Assembly (NCBI RefSeq): GCF_947488465.1
Contig: NZ_CANKZA010000001.1
Location: 186,001 to 250,000 of the forward strand
DNA: 64,000 bases
DNA from: an uncultured Microbacterium sp.
GTDB lineage: Bacteria > Actinomycetota > Actinomycetes > Actinomycetales > Microbacteriaceae
Reading direction: 5' to 3'
The translations under genes and the position numbers were made by a program. The stretch's first letter is position 1. Each line of letters opens with the position of its first letter. Positions 52,529-61,514 of the stretch are shown one piece after another. The notes beneath the pieces were generated by a model. The model did no database searches. It was not told the DNA's origin and saw nothing but the letters and a program-made list of their open reading frames with translations.

Positions 52529-53314
52529 TCAGAAGAGGGCGGGCCACCACTCGGCGGCGAGGGGGTAGCCGATGAAGGCGATGATGTCGATCAGCACGTG
52601 CGCGAGCACCAGGGGCATGACGCGGCCCCAGCGGTGATACGCCCAGCCGAAGACGATGCCCATCGCGACGTTGCCCACGATCGGTCCGAACCCCTGGTAT
52701 GCGTGGTAAGCACCGCGGAGCGCGGCGGTCGACAGGATGATCGTCCACGTGCCCCACCCGAGTCGGCGGAGGCGGTCGAAGAGGTATCCGATGAAGATGA
52801 CCTCCTCGGTGAGCCCGGCGCGGAGGGCCGCGAGGAGCAGCAACGGAATGGTCCACCACGACGGGTCGAGTGGGGATGCATCCACCTGCACCGTCATGCC
52901 GAGCGCCCGGCCGGCGGCGTACAACCCGAGCCCCGGGAGGCCGATCACGACCACCAGCAACAGCGCCCGCGCGAGGTCGGAGCCCACCCGGCGGAGGTCC
53001 AGCCCGATCCGGCGGAAAGCCGAGACCCCGGGCTCCCACAAGAAGTAGATCGCCAGCGCGATCGGCGCGAACGCGAACACCTGGCCGACGATCTGGTTCA
53101 CGACGTCCCAGAAGGCCTGCGCGTTTGCCCCCGGATTCAGCGACGTCGACTGATCCCCGAGCGACTCCTCCCGGGTGAGCGCCTCCACGAGCGAGAGAAC
53201 GGAGTACACCGCCGAGCGTCCCACCGACAGGGCGAGCACGATCGCGATCTCCCACCACAGCCGCGAACGTGAAACCGAAGAGGGATGCTGCTGCACCTTG
53301 TCAGATTGCCACAC
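52529..53314 (-). CDS. CPBP family intramembrane metalloprotease
   Basis: 261 residues with about eight helices. The first CPBP/Abi motif is LTEEVIFIGYLFDRLRRLG, with both glutamates but Ile-Gly where most members have Arg-Gly. The second, ALRGAYHAYQGFGP, carries a His, and the third, LVLAHVLIDIIAF, carries the last His and Asp. Relatives include Rce1-like proteases and bacteriocin-immunity proteins. Role unknown here. Divergent from the peptide-transport operon. Confidence 0.85.
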   Translation of the reverse strand: MWQSDKVQQHPSSVSRSRLWWEIAIVLALSVGRSAVYSVLSLVEALTREESLGDQSTSLNPGANAQAFWDVVNQIVGQVFAFAPIALAIYFLWEPGVSAFRRIGLDLRRVGSDLARALLLVVVIGLPGLGLYAAGRALGMTVQVDASPLDPSWWTIPLLLLAALRAGLTEEVIFIGYLFDRLRRLGWGTWTIILSTAALRGAYHAYQGFGPIVGNVAMGIVFGWAYHRWGRVMPLVLAHVLIDIIAFIGYPLAAEWWPALF

Positions 53315-53360
53315 GAACGCGAGATTGAGTTAAGGGTATGTAACGTTCTGCGCGGGAGTT

Positions 53361-53389
53361 TTGACCAAGGCGCCGTAGATGCTTAGTGT
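53361..53389 (+). promoter_or_regulatory. Promoter of the first peptide ABC operon
   Basis: TTGACC (53361-53366), a 17-base spacer and TAGTGT (53384-53389): a good -35/-10 pair. It leaves a leader of about 62 bases before the start at 53458. Confidence 0.65.
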
Positions 53390-53457
53390 TTCCCTATCCG
53401 CGCCCCAGCTTGTCCCTAGTTTGCTGTGGGCGCATCACCCTTGCACAGGAGGATAAG

Positions 53458-55077
53458 TTGAAGCGCAACAAGATCGCCCTCGCGGGCATCGCGCTGTTCG
53501 TGGCCGGAGGGCTGGCTCTCGCCGGCTGCGCCGGTACCGGCAGCAGCACCCCGAGCGCGTCGGAGGGCGGAGCCAGCACCGCCATCATCAAGACGAACGG
53601 TTCTGAGCCCCAGAACCCGCTCATTCCGACCAACACGAACGAGACCGGTGGCGGAAAGATCCTCGACGAGATCTTCGCCGGCCTGGTCTACTACGACGCT
53701 TCGGGCGAGCCCCAGAACGACATGGCCGAGTCGATCACCGTCGACGACGCGCAGAACCTGACGGTCAAGATCAAGGAAGGCCAGACCTTCACGGATGGCA
53801 CCGAGGTCCAGGCCCACAACTTCATCGACGCCTGGAACTACGGCGCGACGCTCTCGAACGAGCAGCTCTCGAGCTACTTCTTCGAGGACATCGAGGGCTT
53901 CAGCTACGACGAGGACTCCGAGCTCACCGGCCTCGTCGAGGTGGACGACTACACCTTCACGATCGCGCTCAACAAGCCGGCCTCCGACTTCGCACTGCGC
54001 CTGGGCTACTCGGCCTTCTACCCGCTGCCCGACGTCGCGTTCGAGGACATGGCCGCATTCGGCGAGAGCCCGATCGGCAACGGCCCGTACAAGCTCGCGT
54101 CCGAGGATGCGTGGCAGCACGACGTCCAGATCTCGCTCGTCAAGAACGAGGACTACACGGGTGGCCGTACCGCGCAGAACGCCGGTCTCGACATCATCTT
54201 CTACGCCACGCAGGAAGCGGCCTACGCCGACCTGCAGGGTGGCAACGTCGACGTGATCGACGGCGTCCCGCCGTCTGCACTCGCGACGTTCGAGGACGAG
54301 CTGGGTGAGCGTGCGGTCAACCAGCCTGCCGCCATCTTCCAGTCGTTCGCGATCCCGGAGCGCCTCGCGCACTTCTCGGGCGACGAGGGCAAGCTGCGTC
54401 GCGCGGCGATCTCGATGTCGATCAACCGTGAAGAGATCACCGAGGTCGTCTTCCAGGGCACCCGTACCCCCGCCAGCGACTTCACGTCGCCGGTCATCGC
54501 GGGTTGGTCGGACAGCCTCGAAGGCGCCGAGGTTCTGGCGTACAACCCCGACGAGGCCAAGAAGCTGTGGGCCATGGCCGACGCGATCTCGCCGTGGACT
54601 GGTTCGTTCCAGATTGCGTACAACTCCGACGGTGGACACCAGACGTGGGTCGACGCGGTCGCCAACTCGATCAAGAACACGCTCGGCATCGAGGCGTCTG
54701 GCACTCCGTACGTCGACTTCGCGTCGCTGCGCTCCGAGGTCACGGGTCGCACGATCCAGACCGCGTTCCGCACCGGCTGGCAGGCGGACTACCCGGGTCT
54801 CTACAACTTCCTGGGCCCGCTGTACGCCACCAACGCCGGCTCCAACGACGGTGACTACTCGAACCCTGAGTTCGATGAGCTCCTGTCGTCGGGCATCTCG
54901 GCGACCGACCCGGAAGAGGCCAACGCCGACTTCCAGGAGGCACAGTCGATCCTGCTCGCGGACCTCCCGGTTCTGCCGCTCTGGTACTCGAACGTCTCCG
55001 GCGGTTTCGCCGAGGGCGTCGAGAACGTGGAGTTCGGCTGGAACTCGGTGCCGCTGTACCACCAGATCACCAAGTAA
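53458..55077 (+). CDS. Peptide/nickel-type ABC transporter binding lipoprotein (DppA/OppA family)
   Basis: 539 residues from TTG 53458, chosen because GGAGGATAAG directly precedes it and the signal peptide begins there (MKRNKIALAGIALFVAG). Lipobox LAGC, Cys24. SBP_bac_5 fold: ITVDDAQNLTVKIKEGQTF, IGNGPYKLASEDAW, the FQSFAIPERLAH core and a long C-terminal part with ADLPVLPLWY. TTG starts are rare here, so this one may limit expression. A strong terminator follows the gene, so it can be made in excess over the permeases. Confidence 0.94.
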   Translation: MKRNKIALAGIALFVAGGLALAGCAGTGSSTPSASEGGASTAIIKTNGSEPQNPLIPTNTNETGGGKILDEIFAGLVYYDASGEPQNDMAESITVDDAQNLTVKIKEGQTFTDGTEVQAHNFIDAWNYGATLSNEQLSSYFFEDIEGFSYDEDSELTGLVEVDDYTFTIALNKPASDFALRLGYSAFYPLPDVAFEDMAAFGESPIGNGPYKLASEDAWQHDVQISLVKNEDYTGGRTAQNAGLDIIFYATQEAAYADLQGGNVDVIDGVPPSALATFEDELGERAVNQPAAIFQSFAIPERLAHFSGDEGKLRRAAISMSINREEITEVVFQGTRTPASDFTSPVIAGWSDSLEGAEVLAYNPDEAKKLWAMADAISPWTGSFQIAYNSDGGHQTWVDAVANSIKNTLGIEASGTPYVDFASLRSEVTGRTIQTAFRTGWQADYPGLYNFLGPLYATNAGSNDGDYSNPEFDELLSSGISATDPEEANADFQEAQSILLADLPVLPLWYSNVSGGFAEGVENVEFGWNSVPLYHQITK

Positions 55078-55090
55078 TCCCGATCGCAGC

Positions 55091-55124
55091 CCGCGAGGCG
55101 GTGACTTCTGTCACCGCCTCGCGG
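55091..55124 (+). terminator. Strong intrinsic terminator, partial stop within operon
   Basis: CCGCGAGGCGGTGAC, loop TTCT, GTCACCGCCTCGCGG: 15 perfect pairs followed by TTTGTC. It lies between the binding protein and the permease genes. Confidence 0.85.
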
Positions 55125-55237
55125 TTTGTCCGGCCAGCCCTCGCGCGCACATCGCGGACGAGGGACGATACTTTAGAGGGCGCTCTTGGACGCGACGATC
55201 GCGTCGCGCAGCGCCCCATTGCGTGGAGGGAGAGAGG

Positions 55238-56167
55238 ATGCTCGGTTACATCCTCAGACGCCTGTTACAGGTGATACCTGTGTTCTTCGGGGCAACGTTG
55301 CTCATCTATTTCATGGTCTTCGCCTTGCCCGGCGACCCGATCCTCGCCCTCTTCGGCGACAAGACGCCGAACCCGGCGGTGCTCGAGGCGATCCGTGAGC
55401 GCTATCACCTGGATCAGCCGTTCATCGTGCAGTACTTCTACTACATCACCGGGATCTTCCAGGGAAACCTGGGCATCACCTTCTCCGGTCAGTCCGTGAA
55501 CGACGTGCTCGCCCGCACGCTTCCCGTCACCGGCCGACTCGCGATCATGGCGATCGCGATCGAGTTCACCCTCGCGATCATCATCGGCACCGTTTCGGCG
55601 CTGCGCAAGGGCAAGATCTTCGACAACACCATGCTGGTGATCGCGCTGTTGTTCGTCGCGATCCCGATCTTCGTCTTCAGCTTCCTGGCCCAGTATTTCT
55701 TGGCGATCCAGTGGGGCTGGTTCAAGCCCACGGTCGGCGCGCAGAACGACTGGGGTGATCTGTGGCTGCCGGCGATCGTCCTGGGCTTCAGCCTCTACGC
55801 GACGAGCATGCGCCTCATGCGCTCGTCCGTCATCGACACGCTCAACCAGGACTGGGTGCGCACCGCCTACAGCAAGGGCATGTCGCGCAGTCGCGTCATC
55901 CCCACGCACGTGCTGCGGAACTCCCTCATCCCGGTGATCACGAACTCCGCCACCAACTTCGGCGTGCTGCTCGTCGGCGCGACCGTCACCGAGGGCATCT
56001 TCAATGTCCCCGGTGTGGGCAACACTCTCTTCCAGGCGATTCAGAAGCACGAAGGTCCGACGGTCGTCTCGTTCGTGACCGTCTTCGTGATCATCTACGT
56101 GATCGTCAACCTGCTCGTGGACCTGCTCTACGGCCTGCTCGACCCGAGGATCCGCTATGTCAAGTGA
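55238..56167 (+). CDS. Peptide ABC transporter permease, DppB type
   Basis: 309 residues, six helices. Starts MLGYILRRLLQVIPVFFGAT as in DppB/OppB; the EAA loop is RTAYSKGMSRSRVIPTHVLR-like with DWVRTAYSKGMS. The ATG has GGAGGGAGAGAGG upstream. The stop overlaps dppC by 11 bases. Forms the channel with the next gene. Confidence 0.94.
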   Translation: MLGYILRRLLQVIPVFFGATLLIYFMVFALPGDPILALFGDKTPNPAVLEAIRERYHLDQPFIVQYFYYITGIFQGNLGITFSGQSVNDVLARTLPVTGRLAIMAIAIEFTLAIIIGTVSALRKGKIFDNTMLVIALLFVAIPIFVFSFLAQYFLAIQWGWFKPTVGAQNDWGDLWLPAIVLGFSLYATSMRLMRSSVIDTLNQDWVRTAYSKGMSRSRVIPTHVLRNSLIPVITNSATNFGVLLVGATVTEGIFNVPGVGNTLFQAIQKHEGPTVVSFVTVFVIIYVIVNLLVDLLYGLLDPRIRYVK

Positions 56168-57113
56168 TGCGAACGACCCCACAGGTCGAAACCACTTCGT
56201 CGCCCCCATCAAGGATGCGACCCTGGTCGTGGACGCCGTGCGCGTCGATGAGAAGCCCTCGAACCTCTGGACGGACGCGTGGCAGGACCTGCGTCGTCGT
56301 CCCACCTTCTGGGGGAGCCTGGTCGTCGTCGCGATCGTGCTGTTGATGGCGGTCTGGCCCACGCTGTTCACCCAGACGCCGCCGAACGACAACTGCCTGC
56401 TCGCCAACAGCAACGGTGGGCCGGCTGAGGGTCACCCGCTCGGGTTCACGTTCCTCGGGTGTGACATCTGGGCGCGCATGGTGTGGGGTGCCCGCACCTC
56501 GCTCGTCGTCGGTCTGCTGGCAACCCTTATCGGAACGACGATCGGCCTCATCATGGGGGCGTATGCCGGTTTCTACGGGGGATGGCTCGATTCGCTGCTC
56601 TCCCGCATCGGCGACATCTTCTTCTCGATCCCCTACATCCTCGCGGCGGTCGTCGTGATGAGCGTCTTCTCGACGAACCGGAACGAGTTCACCCTCGCGT
56701 TCGCGATCGGCGGCTTCGCGTGGGCATCCACCGCTCGCGTCGTGCGCGCCGAAGTGCTGCGCGTGCGCCAGGCCGATTTCGTCACGGCGTCGCGGGCACT
56801 CGGACAGTCGCGGTTCATGACGATGGTCACACACGTCGTGCCGAACGCGATCGCGCCGCTGCTGGTCATCACGACCCTGAGCCTGGCGGGAGCGATCGTG
56901 GCGGAAGCCACGCTGTCCTTCCTCGGCGTCGGACTCGGTAGCGACGTCATGTCGTGGGGCAATGACATCAGCAATGCGCAGCAGTCGCTGCGCATCGCAC
57001 CGATGGCGCTCATCTACCCGTCGATCATTCTGACCGTGACGGTGCTGGCATTCATCCTTCTGGGCGAGCTGATCCGCGATGCCCTCGACCCGAGAGCGAG
57101 GGCCCGCCGATGA
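56157..57113 (+). CDS. Peptide ABC transporter permease, DppC type
   Basis: 318 residues. A polar N-terminus of about 50 residues, then six helices. HPLGFTFLGCDIWARMVWGA and VVRAEVLRVRQADFVTASRALG (the EAA loop) are typical, as is LSFLGVGLGSDVMSWG. ATG overlaps the following ATPase stop/start by four bases. Confidence 0.94.
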   Translation: MSSDANDPTGRNHFVAPIKDATLVVDAVRVDEKPSNLWTDAWQDLRRRPTFWGSLVVVAIVLLMAVWPTLFTQTPPNDNCLLANSNGGPAEGHPLGFTFLGCDIWARMVWGARTSLVVGLLATLIGTTIGLIMGAYAGFYGGWLDSLLSRIGDIFFSIPYILAAVVVMSVFSTNRNEFTLAFAIGGFAWASTARVVRAEVLRVRQADFVTASRALGQSRFMTMVTHVVPNAIAPLLVITTLSLAGAIVAEATLSFLGVGLGSDVMSWGNDISNAQQSLRIAPMALIYPSIILTVTVLAFILLGELIRDALDPRARARR

Positions 57114-58792
57114 GCGATACGACTCCCCGCGAGATCTCCCGTGAACCGCTGCTGAGCGTCCGCGACCTGCGCGTTGCGTTCAATTCTCAGTCCGGCACCC
57201 GCGAAGTGCTACACGGTGTCAGCTTCGACATCTTCCCCGGCGAGACGGTCGCCATCGTGGGGGAGTCGGGCTCGGGAAAGTCCACCACGGCATCCGCCGT
57301 CGTGAACCTCCTCCCCGGAACCGGTCATGTCACCGAAGGCAGCATTCTCCTCGACGGTGAAGAACTCACCGGGTACAGCAGGCGCCAGATGGAGTCGGTG
57401 CGCGGACGTGAGATCGGATACGTGCCGCAGGATCCGATGTCGAACCTGAACCCGGTGTGGTCGATCGGGTTCCAGGTGAAGGAGGCCGTGCGCGCCAACG
57501 GCATCGCCACCGGCAAGCGCGACATCGAAGCGCGGGCGGTCGAGGTGCTGAAGCAGGCCGGCCTCGCCGACGCCGACAAGCGGATGCACCAGTATCCGCA
57601 CCAGTTCTCCGGCGGCATGCGCCAGCGCGCCCTCATCGGCATCGGCCTCGCCGCCGACCCGAAGCTGCTGATCGCGGACGAGCCGACCTCGGCACTGGAC
57701 GTCACCGTTCAGCGCGTGATCCTCGATCACATGGCGAAGCTCACGCGTGAGAAGGGCACCTCGGTGCTCCTGATCACCCACGACCTGGGTCTCGCGGCCG
57801 AGCGCGCCGAGCGGATCATCGTGATGAAGGACGGTGAGATCGTCGAATCGGGTCCGAGCCGGCTGATTCTCCAGAACCCGCGTCACCCCTACACGCAACG
57901 ACTCGTGGCGGCTGCTCCGTCGATCGCGTCGCAGCGGATTCAGGCGACAGCCGAGGACCGCGGTATCGAAACGACCGCCGATGTCGCCGGCATCCCGCCG
58001 ACGCTGCGTGTGCGTGATCTGACGAAGGATTATCAGATCCGCCAGGGCAGTTTCCGGAGCACGCCGTTCCGCGCGGTCGACAGTGTGTCCTTCGACATTC
58101 CGCGCGGCAAGACGCTCGCGCTCGTCGGCGAGTCTGGCTCGGGCAAGTCCACGGTGGCCAAGATGGTGCTCGCGCTCGAGGCGCCGACGTCCGGCACGAT
58201 CGAGATCGACGGCGAGAACGTATCGGGGCTGTCCAAGCGCGCGCTGTTCGACCTCCGCCGCCGCATGCAGCCGGTGTTCCAAGATCCCTACGGATCGCTC
58301 GACCCGATGCGCAATATCGGCAACACGATCGCCGAGCCGCTGAACATCCACAAGGTCGGTGACACCGCTTCGCGCCGTGCCCGCGTGCGGGAGCTGCTCG
58401 ACCAGGTGTCGTTGCCGCAGGCGCTCGCGTCGCGATACGCCAACGAACTCTCCGGTGGGCAGCGACAGCGTGTCGCGATCGCCCGGGCACTGGCGCTGAA
58501 GCCCGACATCGTCATCCTCGACGAAGCCGTCTCGGCACTCGACGTGCTCGTTCAGGATCAGATCCTGGAGCTGTTGGCGGAGCTCCAGTCGGAGCTCGGA
58601 CTGACCTACCTGTTCATCACGCACGACCTGGCCGTGGTCCGTGTGGCCGCCGACCTCGTGTGCGTCATGGAGAAGGGTCGCGTCGTCGAGCAGGGCACCG
58701 TGGACGAGATCTTCGCCCGACCGACCCAGGAATACACGCGGCGTCTCCTCGACGCGATCCCCGGAGCCTCGATCCCGCTGGGCGGGAACTGA
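57110..58792 (+). CDS. Fused peptide ABC transporter ATPase (DppD-DppF)
   Basis: 560 residues with two full ATPase domains: Walker A GESGSGKST at about 50-58 and again near 340. Signatures FSGGMRQRALIGIGLA and LSGGQRQRVAIARAL, Walker B LLIADEPTSALDVT and VILDEAVSALDVL. The second Walker B has Ala-Val in place of Pro-Thr, a known variant. The oligopeptide C-terminal motif (HPYTQRLVAAAPS, EYTRRLLDAIPG) follows each domain. It powers the importer made by the previous genes. Confidence 0.94.
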   Translation: MSDTTPREISREPLLSVRDLRVAFNSQSGTREVLHGVSFDIFPGETVAIVGESGSGKSTTASAVVNLLPGTGHVTEGSILLDGEELTGYSRRQMESVRGREIGYVPQDPMSNLNPVWSIGFQVKEAVRANGIATGKRDIEARAVEVLKQAGLADADKRMHQYPHQFSGGMRQRALIGIGLAADPKLLIADEPTSALDVTVQRVILDHMAKLTREKGTSVLLITHDLGLAAERAERIIVMKDGEIVESGPSRLILQNPRHPYTQRLVAAAPSIASQRIQATAEDRGIETTADVAGIPPTLRVRDLTKDYQIRQGSFRSTPFRAVDSVSFDIPRGKTLALVGESGSGKSTVAKMVLALEAPTSGTIEIDGENVSGLSKRALFDLRRRMQPVFQDPYGSLDPMRNIGNTIAEPLNIHKVGDTASRRARVRELLDQVSLPQALASRYANELSGGQRQRVAIARALALKPDIVILDEAVSALDVLVQDQILELLAELQSELGLTYLFITHDLAVVRVAADLVCVMEKGRVVEQGTVDEIFARPTQEYTRRLLDAIPGASIPLGGN

Positions 58793-58796
58793 CTCG

Positions 58797-59363
58797 GTGA
58801 GCTCCGACGGACGGGATGTGCTGCGCGCGCCGTCCGGGACGATCGCGATGATCGTCTCGGGCGTCGTCGCGCTCTTTCTTCTGGGCGACGCGGTGCTTCG
58901 TGCCGGATGGGGGGAGACGCTCCTCCTTGCGCCGTGGGTGCTGCTGGCGGTGTGGTTCGTCTATCTGTTCGTGTACGCGTCGGTCATCGAGACGGATGCC
59001 GGTGCCGTGACCGTGCAGAACTTTCTCCGCCGTACCCGCGTGCCGTGGGGGACGGTGTCCGATATCCGCCTGCGATACCAGGTCGTCTTCGTCTTCGGCG
59101 AAGGGCGTGAGCTCAGGGCCTTCGGCGGTCCCGTCGCCGGCCGGCCAGGACGCCCCAGCCGCACGCGCGCCGATGGCGCCCGCCGGGAACCACCCGCGCT
59201 GCACGAGGTCGAGACGATCAAGCGACGGTGGGAAGCGGCGGTGGATGCCGGGGCCCCGAGCGGCGAGCCCACTCGTTCCTGGGACCTGCGGGGGCTCGTC
59301 GCCCTCGCGATCATCGTCGTGTGGGCGCTTGTCGCGGTGGTGATCACGGGCGGTCCAGCGTGA
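58797..59363 (+). CDS. PH-domain membrane protein
   Basis: 188 residues from GTG 58797. Two membrane helices near the N-terminus (IAMIVSGVVALFLL, LLAPWVLLAVWFVYLFVY), a bacterial PH-like domain (VIETDAGAVTVQNFLRRTRV, WGTVSDIRLRYQVVFVF) and a last helix (LRGLVALAIIVVWALVAVV). Four bases after the ATPase gene. PH domains of this sort are common near actinobacterial transporters; the function is not known. Confidence 0.75.
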   Translation: MSSDGRDVLRAPSGTIAMIVSGVVALFLLGDAVLRAGWGETLLLAPWVLLAVWFVYLFVYASVIETDAGAVTVQNFLRRTRVPWGTVSDIRLRYQVVFVFGEGRELRAFGGPVAGRPGRPSRTRADGARREPPALHEVETIKRRWEAAVDAGAPSGEPTRSWDLRGLVALAIIVVWALVAVVITGGPA

Positions 59364-59400
59364 TCGAACTGATGCCTGTGGCGCCGGAATCTCATGCATT

Positions 59401-59434
59401 TTGCGTGCAGGTCACGAAATGTTACGGTCCTGCA
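59401..59434 (+). promoter_or_regulatory. Promoter with overlapping inverted repeat before the second peptide operon
   Basis: TTGCGT (59401-59406), 16 bases, TACGGT (59423-59428). TGCAGG (59406-59411) and CCTGCA (59429-59434) form an inverted repeat bracketing the -10 box. The rest of the 239-base gap has no clear gene apart from the short frame at 59559. Confidence 0.4.
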
Positions 59435-59558
59435 AAGACTCCCGATGGCTCGCGTTCACCGATGATCGCCGGGTTAGGGTCTATTCACCGGGTACATCAA
59501 CCGGCGAATCACTGAGTCGCGGCCCACCAGGCGGCGACTGCTGGACGAAAGAAGATCC

Positions 59559-59606
59559 GTGCAGAGAACAGCCGCCGCTCCCGGGAACCCGGGTGCCGCC
59601 TCGTGA
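59559..59606 (+). CDS. Possible 15-residue leader peptide
   Basis: GTG 59559 follows GAAAGAAG and opens a frame encoding MQRTAAAPGNPGAAS, whose TGA overlaps the GTG of the permease gene. The overlap imitates the translational coupling seen elsewhere here. It may be a leader or chance. Confidence 0.25.
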   Translation: MQRTAAAPGNPGAAS

Positions 59607-60586
59607 CCCTCTACATCGTCCGCAGGTTCATCAATTACACGATCCTCTCGCTGGTCGCCACGTGTCTGGCGTACATCCTCGCGAGCGTCATCCTCGACCC
59701 GGCAGAGCGCTTCTACGGCATGAACCCGCGGCCACCGCAGTCCTCGATCGACGCATCGCTGAACGCGATGGGGGTCAACCCCGACGTCCCGGTTCTTGTG
59801 CGCCTCTGGGACTGGCTCGTGGGGCTGTTCACCCAGTTCTCGCTCGGCACCACCGTGGGCGGCCAATCGGTCACGGCAGAGATCGTCGCTCGGTCGGGGG
59901 CGAGCCTGCGCCTGCTGTTGATCGGTTCCATCATCGGCGCGATCCTCGGTGTCATCCTCGGCGTCTGGGGTGCGGTGCGGCAGTACCGCGCGAGCGACCA
60001 GATCGTGACGTACGCCTCGTTCCTCGTCTTCGCAATGCCGACGTTCGTCATCGGCGTGCTGCTCATGATCGCCGCTACCGCCTTCAACAACCTGATCGGA
60101 TCGCAGGTGATCCGCTTCACCGGCGAGTACACGGCGGGTATCTCGGGGTCGTGGTGGGACCTCGCACTCGACCGCGCCATCCATCTCCTCTTGCCCACGA
60201 TCGCCCTGGCACTGATCGGCGCGGCCTCGTACTCGCGCTATCAGCGCAGCGTCATGCTCGATGTGCTCGGGGCCGACTACATCCGGACGGCGCGATCGAA
60301 GGGGCTGCCGCGCAACACCGCCCTCGTCCGTCACGGTGTGCGCATCGCGCTCATCCCGATGACCACGTTCTTCGCCTACAGCTTCGGCACGCTCATCGCG
60401 GGCTCAGCGATGCTCGAGATCGTCTTCAGTTGGCGGGGCATGGGTCAATTCACGCTCGAAGCGGTGACCAAGAACGACATCAACGTGATGGCCGGGTCGA
60501 CGCTCTACATCGCTGTGCTCGTGCTGTTGTCGTCGACGCTGTCCGAGATCCTCTATTCCGCGCTCGATCCGAGAGTGAGGAGCTGA
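59603..60586 (+). CDS. Peptide ABC transporter permease, DppB type (second operon)
   Basis: 327 residues, six helices. MTLYIVRRFINYTILSLVAT start, large periplasmic loop with FYGMNPRPPQSSIDASL, EAA loop DYIRTARSKGLPRNTALV. GTG 59603 in a GTGA overlap with the short upstream frame; no other ribosome site is obvious. It is divergent from the first operon's DppB in sequence, so not a recent duplicate. Confidence 0.93.
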   Translation: MTLYIVRRFINYTILSLVATCLAYILASVILDPAERFYGMNPRPPQSSIDASLNAMGVNPDVPVLVRLWDWLVGLFTQFSLGTTVGGQSVTAEIVARSGASLRLLLIGSIIGAILGVILGVWGAVRQYRASDQIVTYASFLVFAMPTFVIGVLLMIAATAFNNLIGSQVIRFTGEYTAGISGSWWDLALDRAIHLLLPTIALALIGAASYSRYQRSVMLDVLGADYIRTARSKGLPRNTALVRHGVRIALIPMTTFFAYSFGTLIAGSAMLEIVFSWRGMGQFTLEAVTKNDINVMAGSTLYIAVLVLLSSTLSEILYSALDPRVRS

Positions 60587-60587
60587 C

Positions 60588-61514
60588 ATGACGATCGCAC
60601 AAGAGGAAGCCGTCGAAGCGTCGCTCGACCCCGCGAACGACGTCGGCCCCGCTCGTCGTCCGATGTCGCGCAACCGACTGGTGTGGCTGCGCCTCAAGGG
60701 CATGCCGCGGTTCTGGGTCGGTGCCGCCGTCATCATCTTCATCATCGTGTGGGCCTTCATCGGCCCGGCGCTCTACGCATGGTCACCCACCGAGCGCGAC
60801 CCGCTGAACATGAACATGGGTCCGACGATGATCCACTGGTTCGGCACGAACGCCATCGGCCAGGACCTCTACGCCCAGACCCTCTCCGGCTTGCAGAAGT
60901 CGCTCGTGATCGGCCTGATCGCCGGCCCCGCGGCGACGCTGATCGCCGCCGTCGTCGGCTCAACGGCCGGCTACCTCGGCGGCTGGGTCGACAAGTCCAT
61001 CGGCTGGTTCGTGCACCTTCTGCTGGTGATTCCGTCCTTCTTCATCCTGGTGCTCCTGAGCCCCATCTATAAGGGTCTCTCGTGGGTCGCACTGACGATC
61101 TTCCTGGCGATCTTCAGTTGGATGATCATGGCGCAGGTCGTGCGCAGCCAGACGCGGTCGCTCCGCAACCGCGATTTCGTCCGGGCGGCGCGCTACATGG
61201 GCATGCCGACGGGGCAGATCCTGCGTCGCCACATCATCCCCAACATCGCGTCGCTGCTGATCATCGACGCAACCCTCGGCGTCGTGTCGGCGATCATGGC
61301 CGAGACATCGCTCAGCTACTTCGGTTTCGGCGTGCAGAAACCCGACGTCTCCCTCGGCACCCTGCTGGCCGACGGCACGGCGGCAGCCCTCACCCGCCCC
61401 TGGCTGTTCGTCTTCCCCGCCATGGTGCTCATCATCCTGCTGTTCGCGATCAGCCTCATCGGCGATGCGCTGCGCGACGCCATCGACCCCACGTCCGGAG
61501 TGAACCGTGGCTGA
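60588..61514 (+). CDS. Peptide ABC transporter permease, DppC type (second operon)
   Basis: 308 residues. A 50-residue cytoplasmic N-terminus, then six helices; HWFGTNAIGQDLYAQTLSGL and RDFVRAARYMGMPTGQILRRH (EAA loop) place it with DppC. It starts one base after the previous stop and overlaps the ATPase gene by eight bases. Confidence 0.94.
   Translation: MTIAQEEAVEASLDPANDVGPARRPMSRNRLVWLRLKGMPRFWVGAAVIIFIIVWAFIGPALYAWSPTERDPLNMNMGPTMIHWFGTNAIGQDLYAQTLSGLQKSLVIGLIAGPAATLIAAVVGSTAGYLGGWVDKSIGWFVHLLLVIPSFFILVLLSPIYKGLSWVALTIFLAIFSWMIMAQVVRSQTRSLRNRDFVRAARYMGMPTGQILRRHIIPNIASLLIIDATLGVVSAIMAETSLSYFGFGVQKPDVSLGTLLADGTAAALTRPWLFVFPAMVLIILLFAISLIGDALRDAIDPTSGVNRG

Noticed and set aside
58641..58796. 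Longer form of the PH-domain protein
   Set aside because: The extra residues are read from another frame of the ATPase 3' end; GTG 58797 starts cleanly after the ATPase stop.
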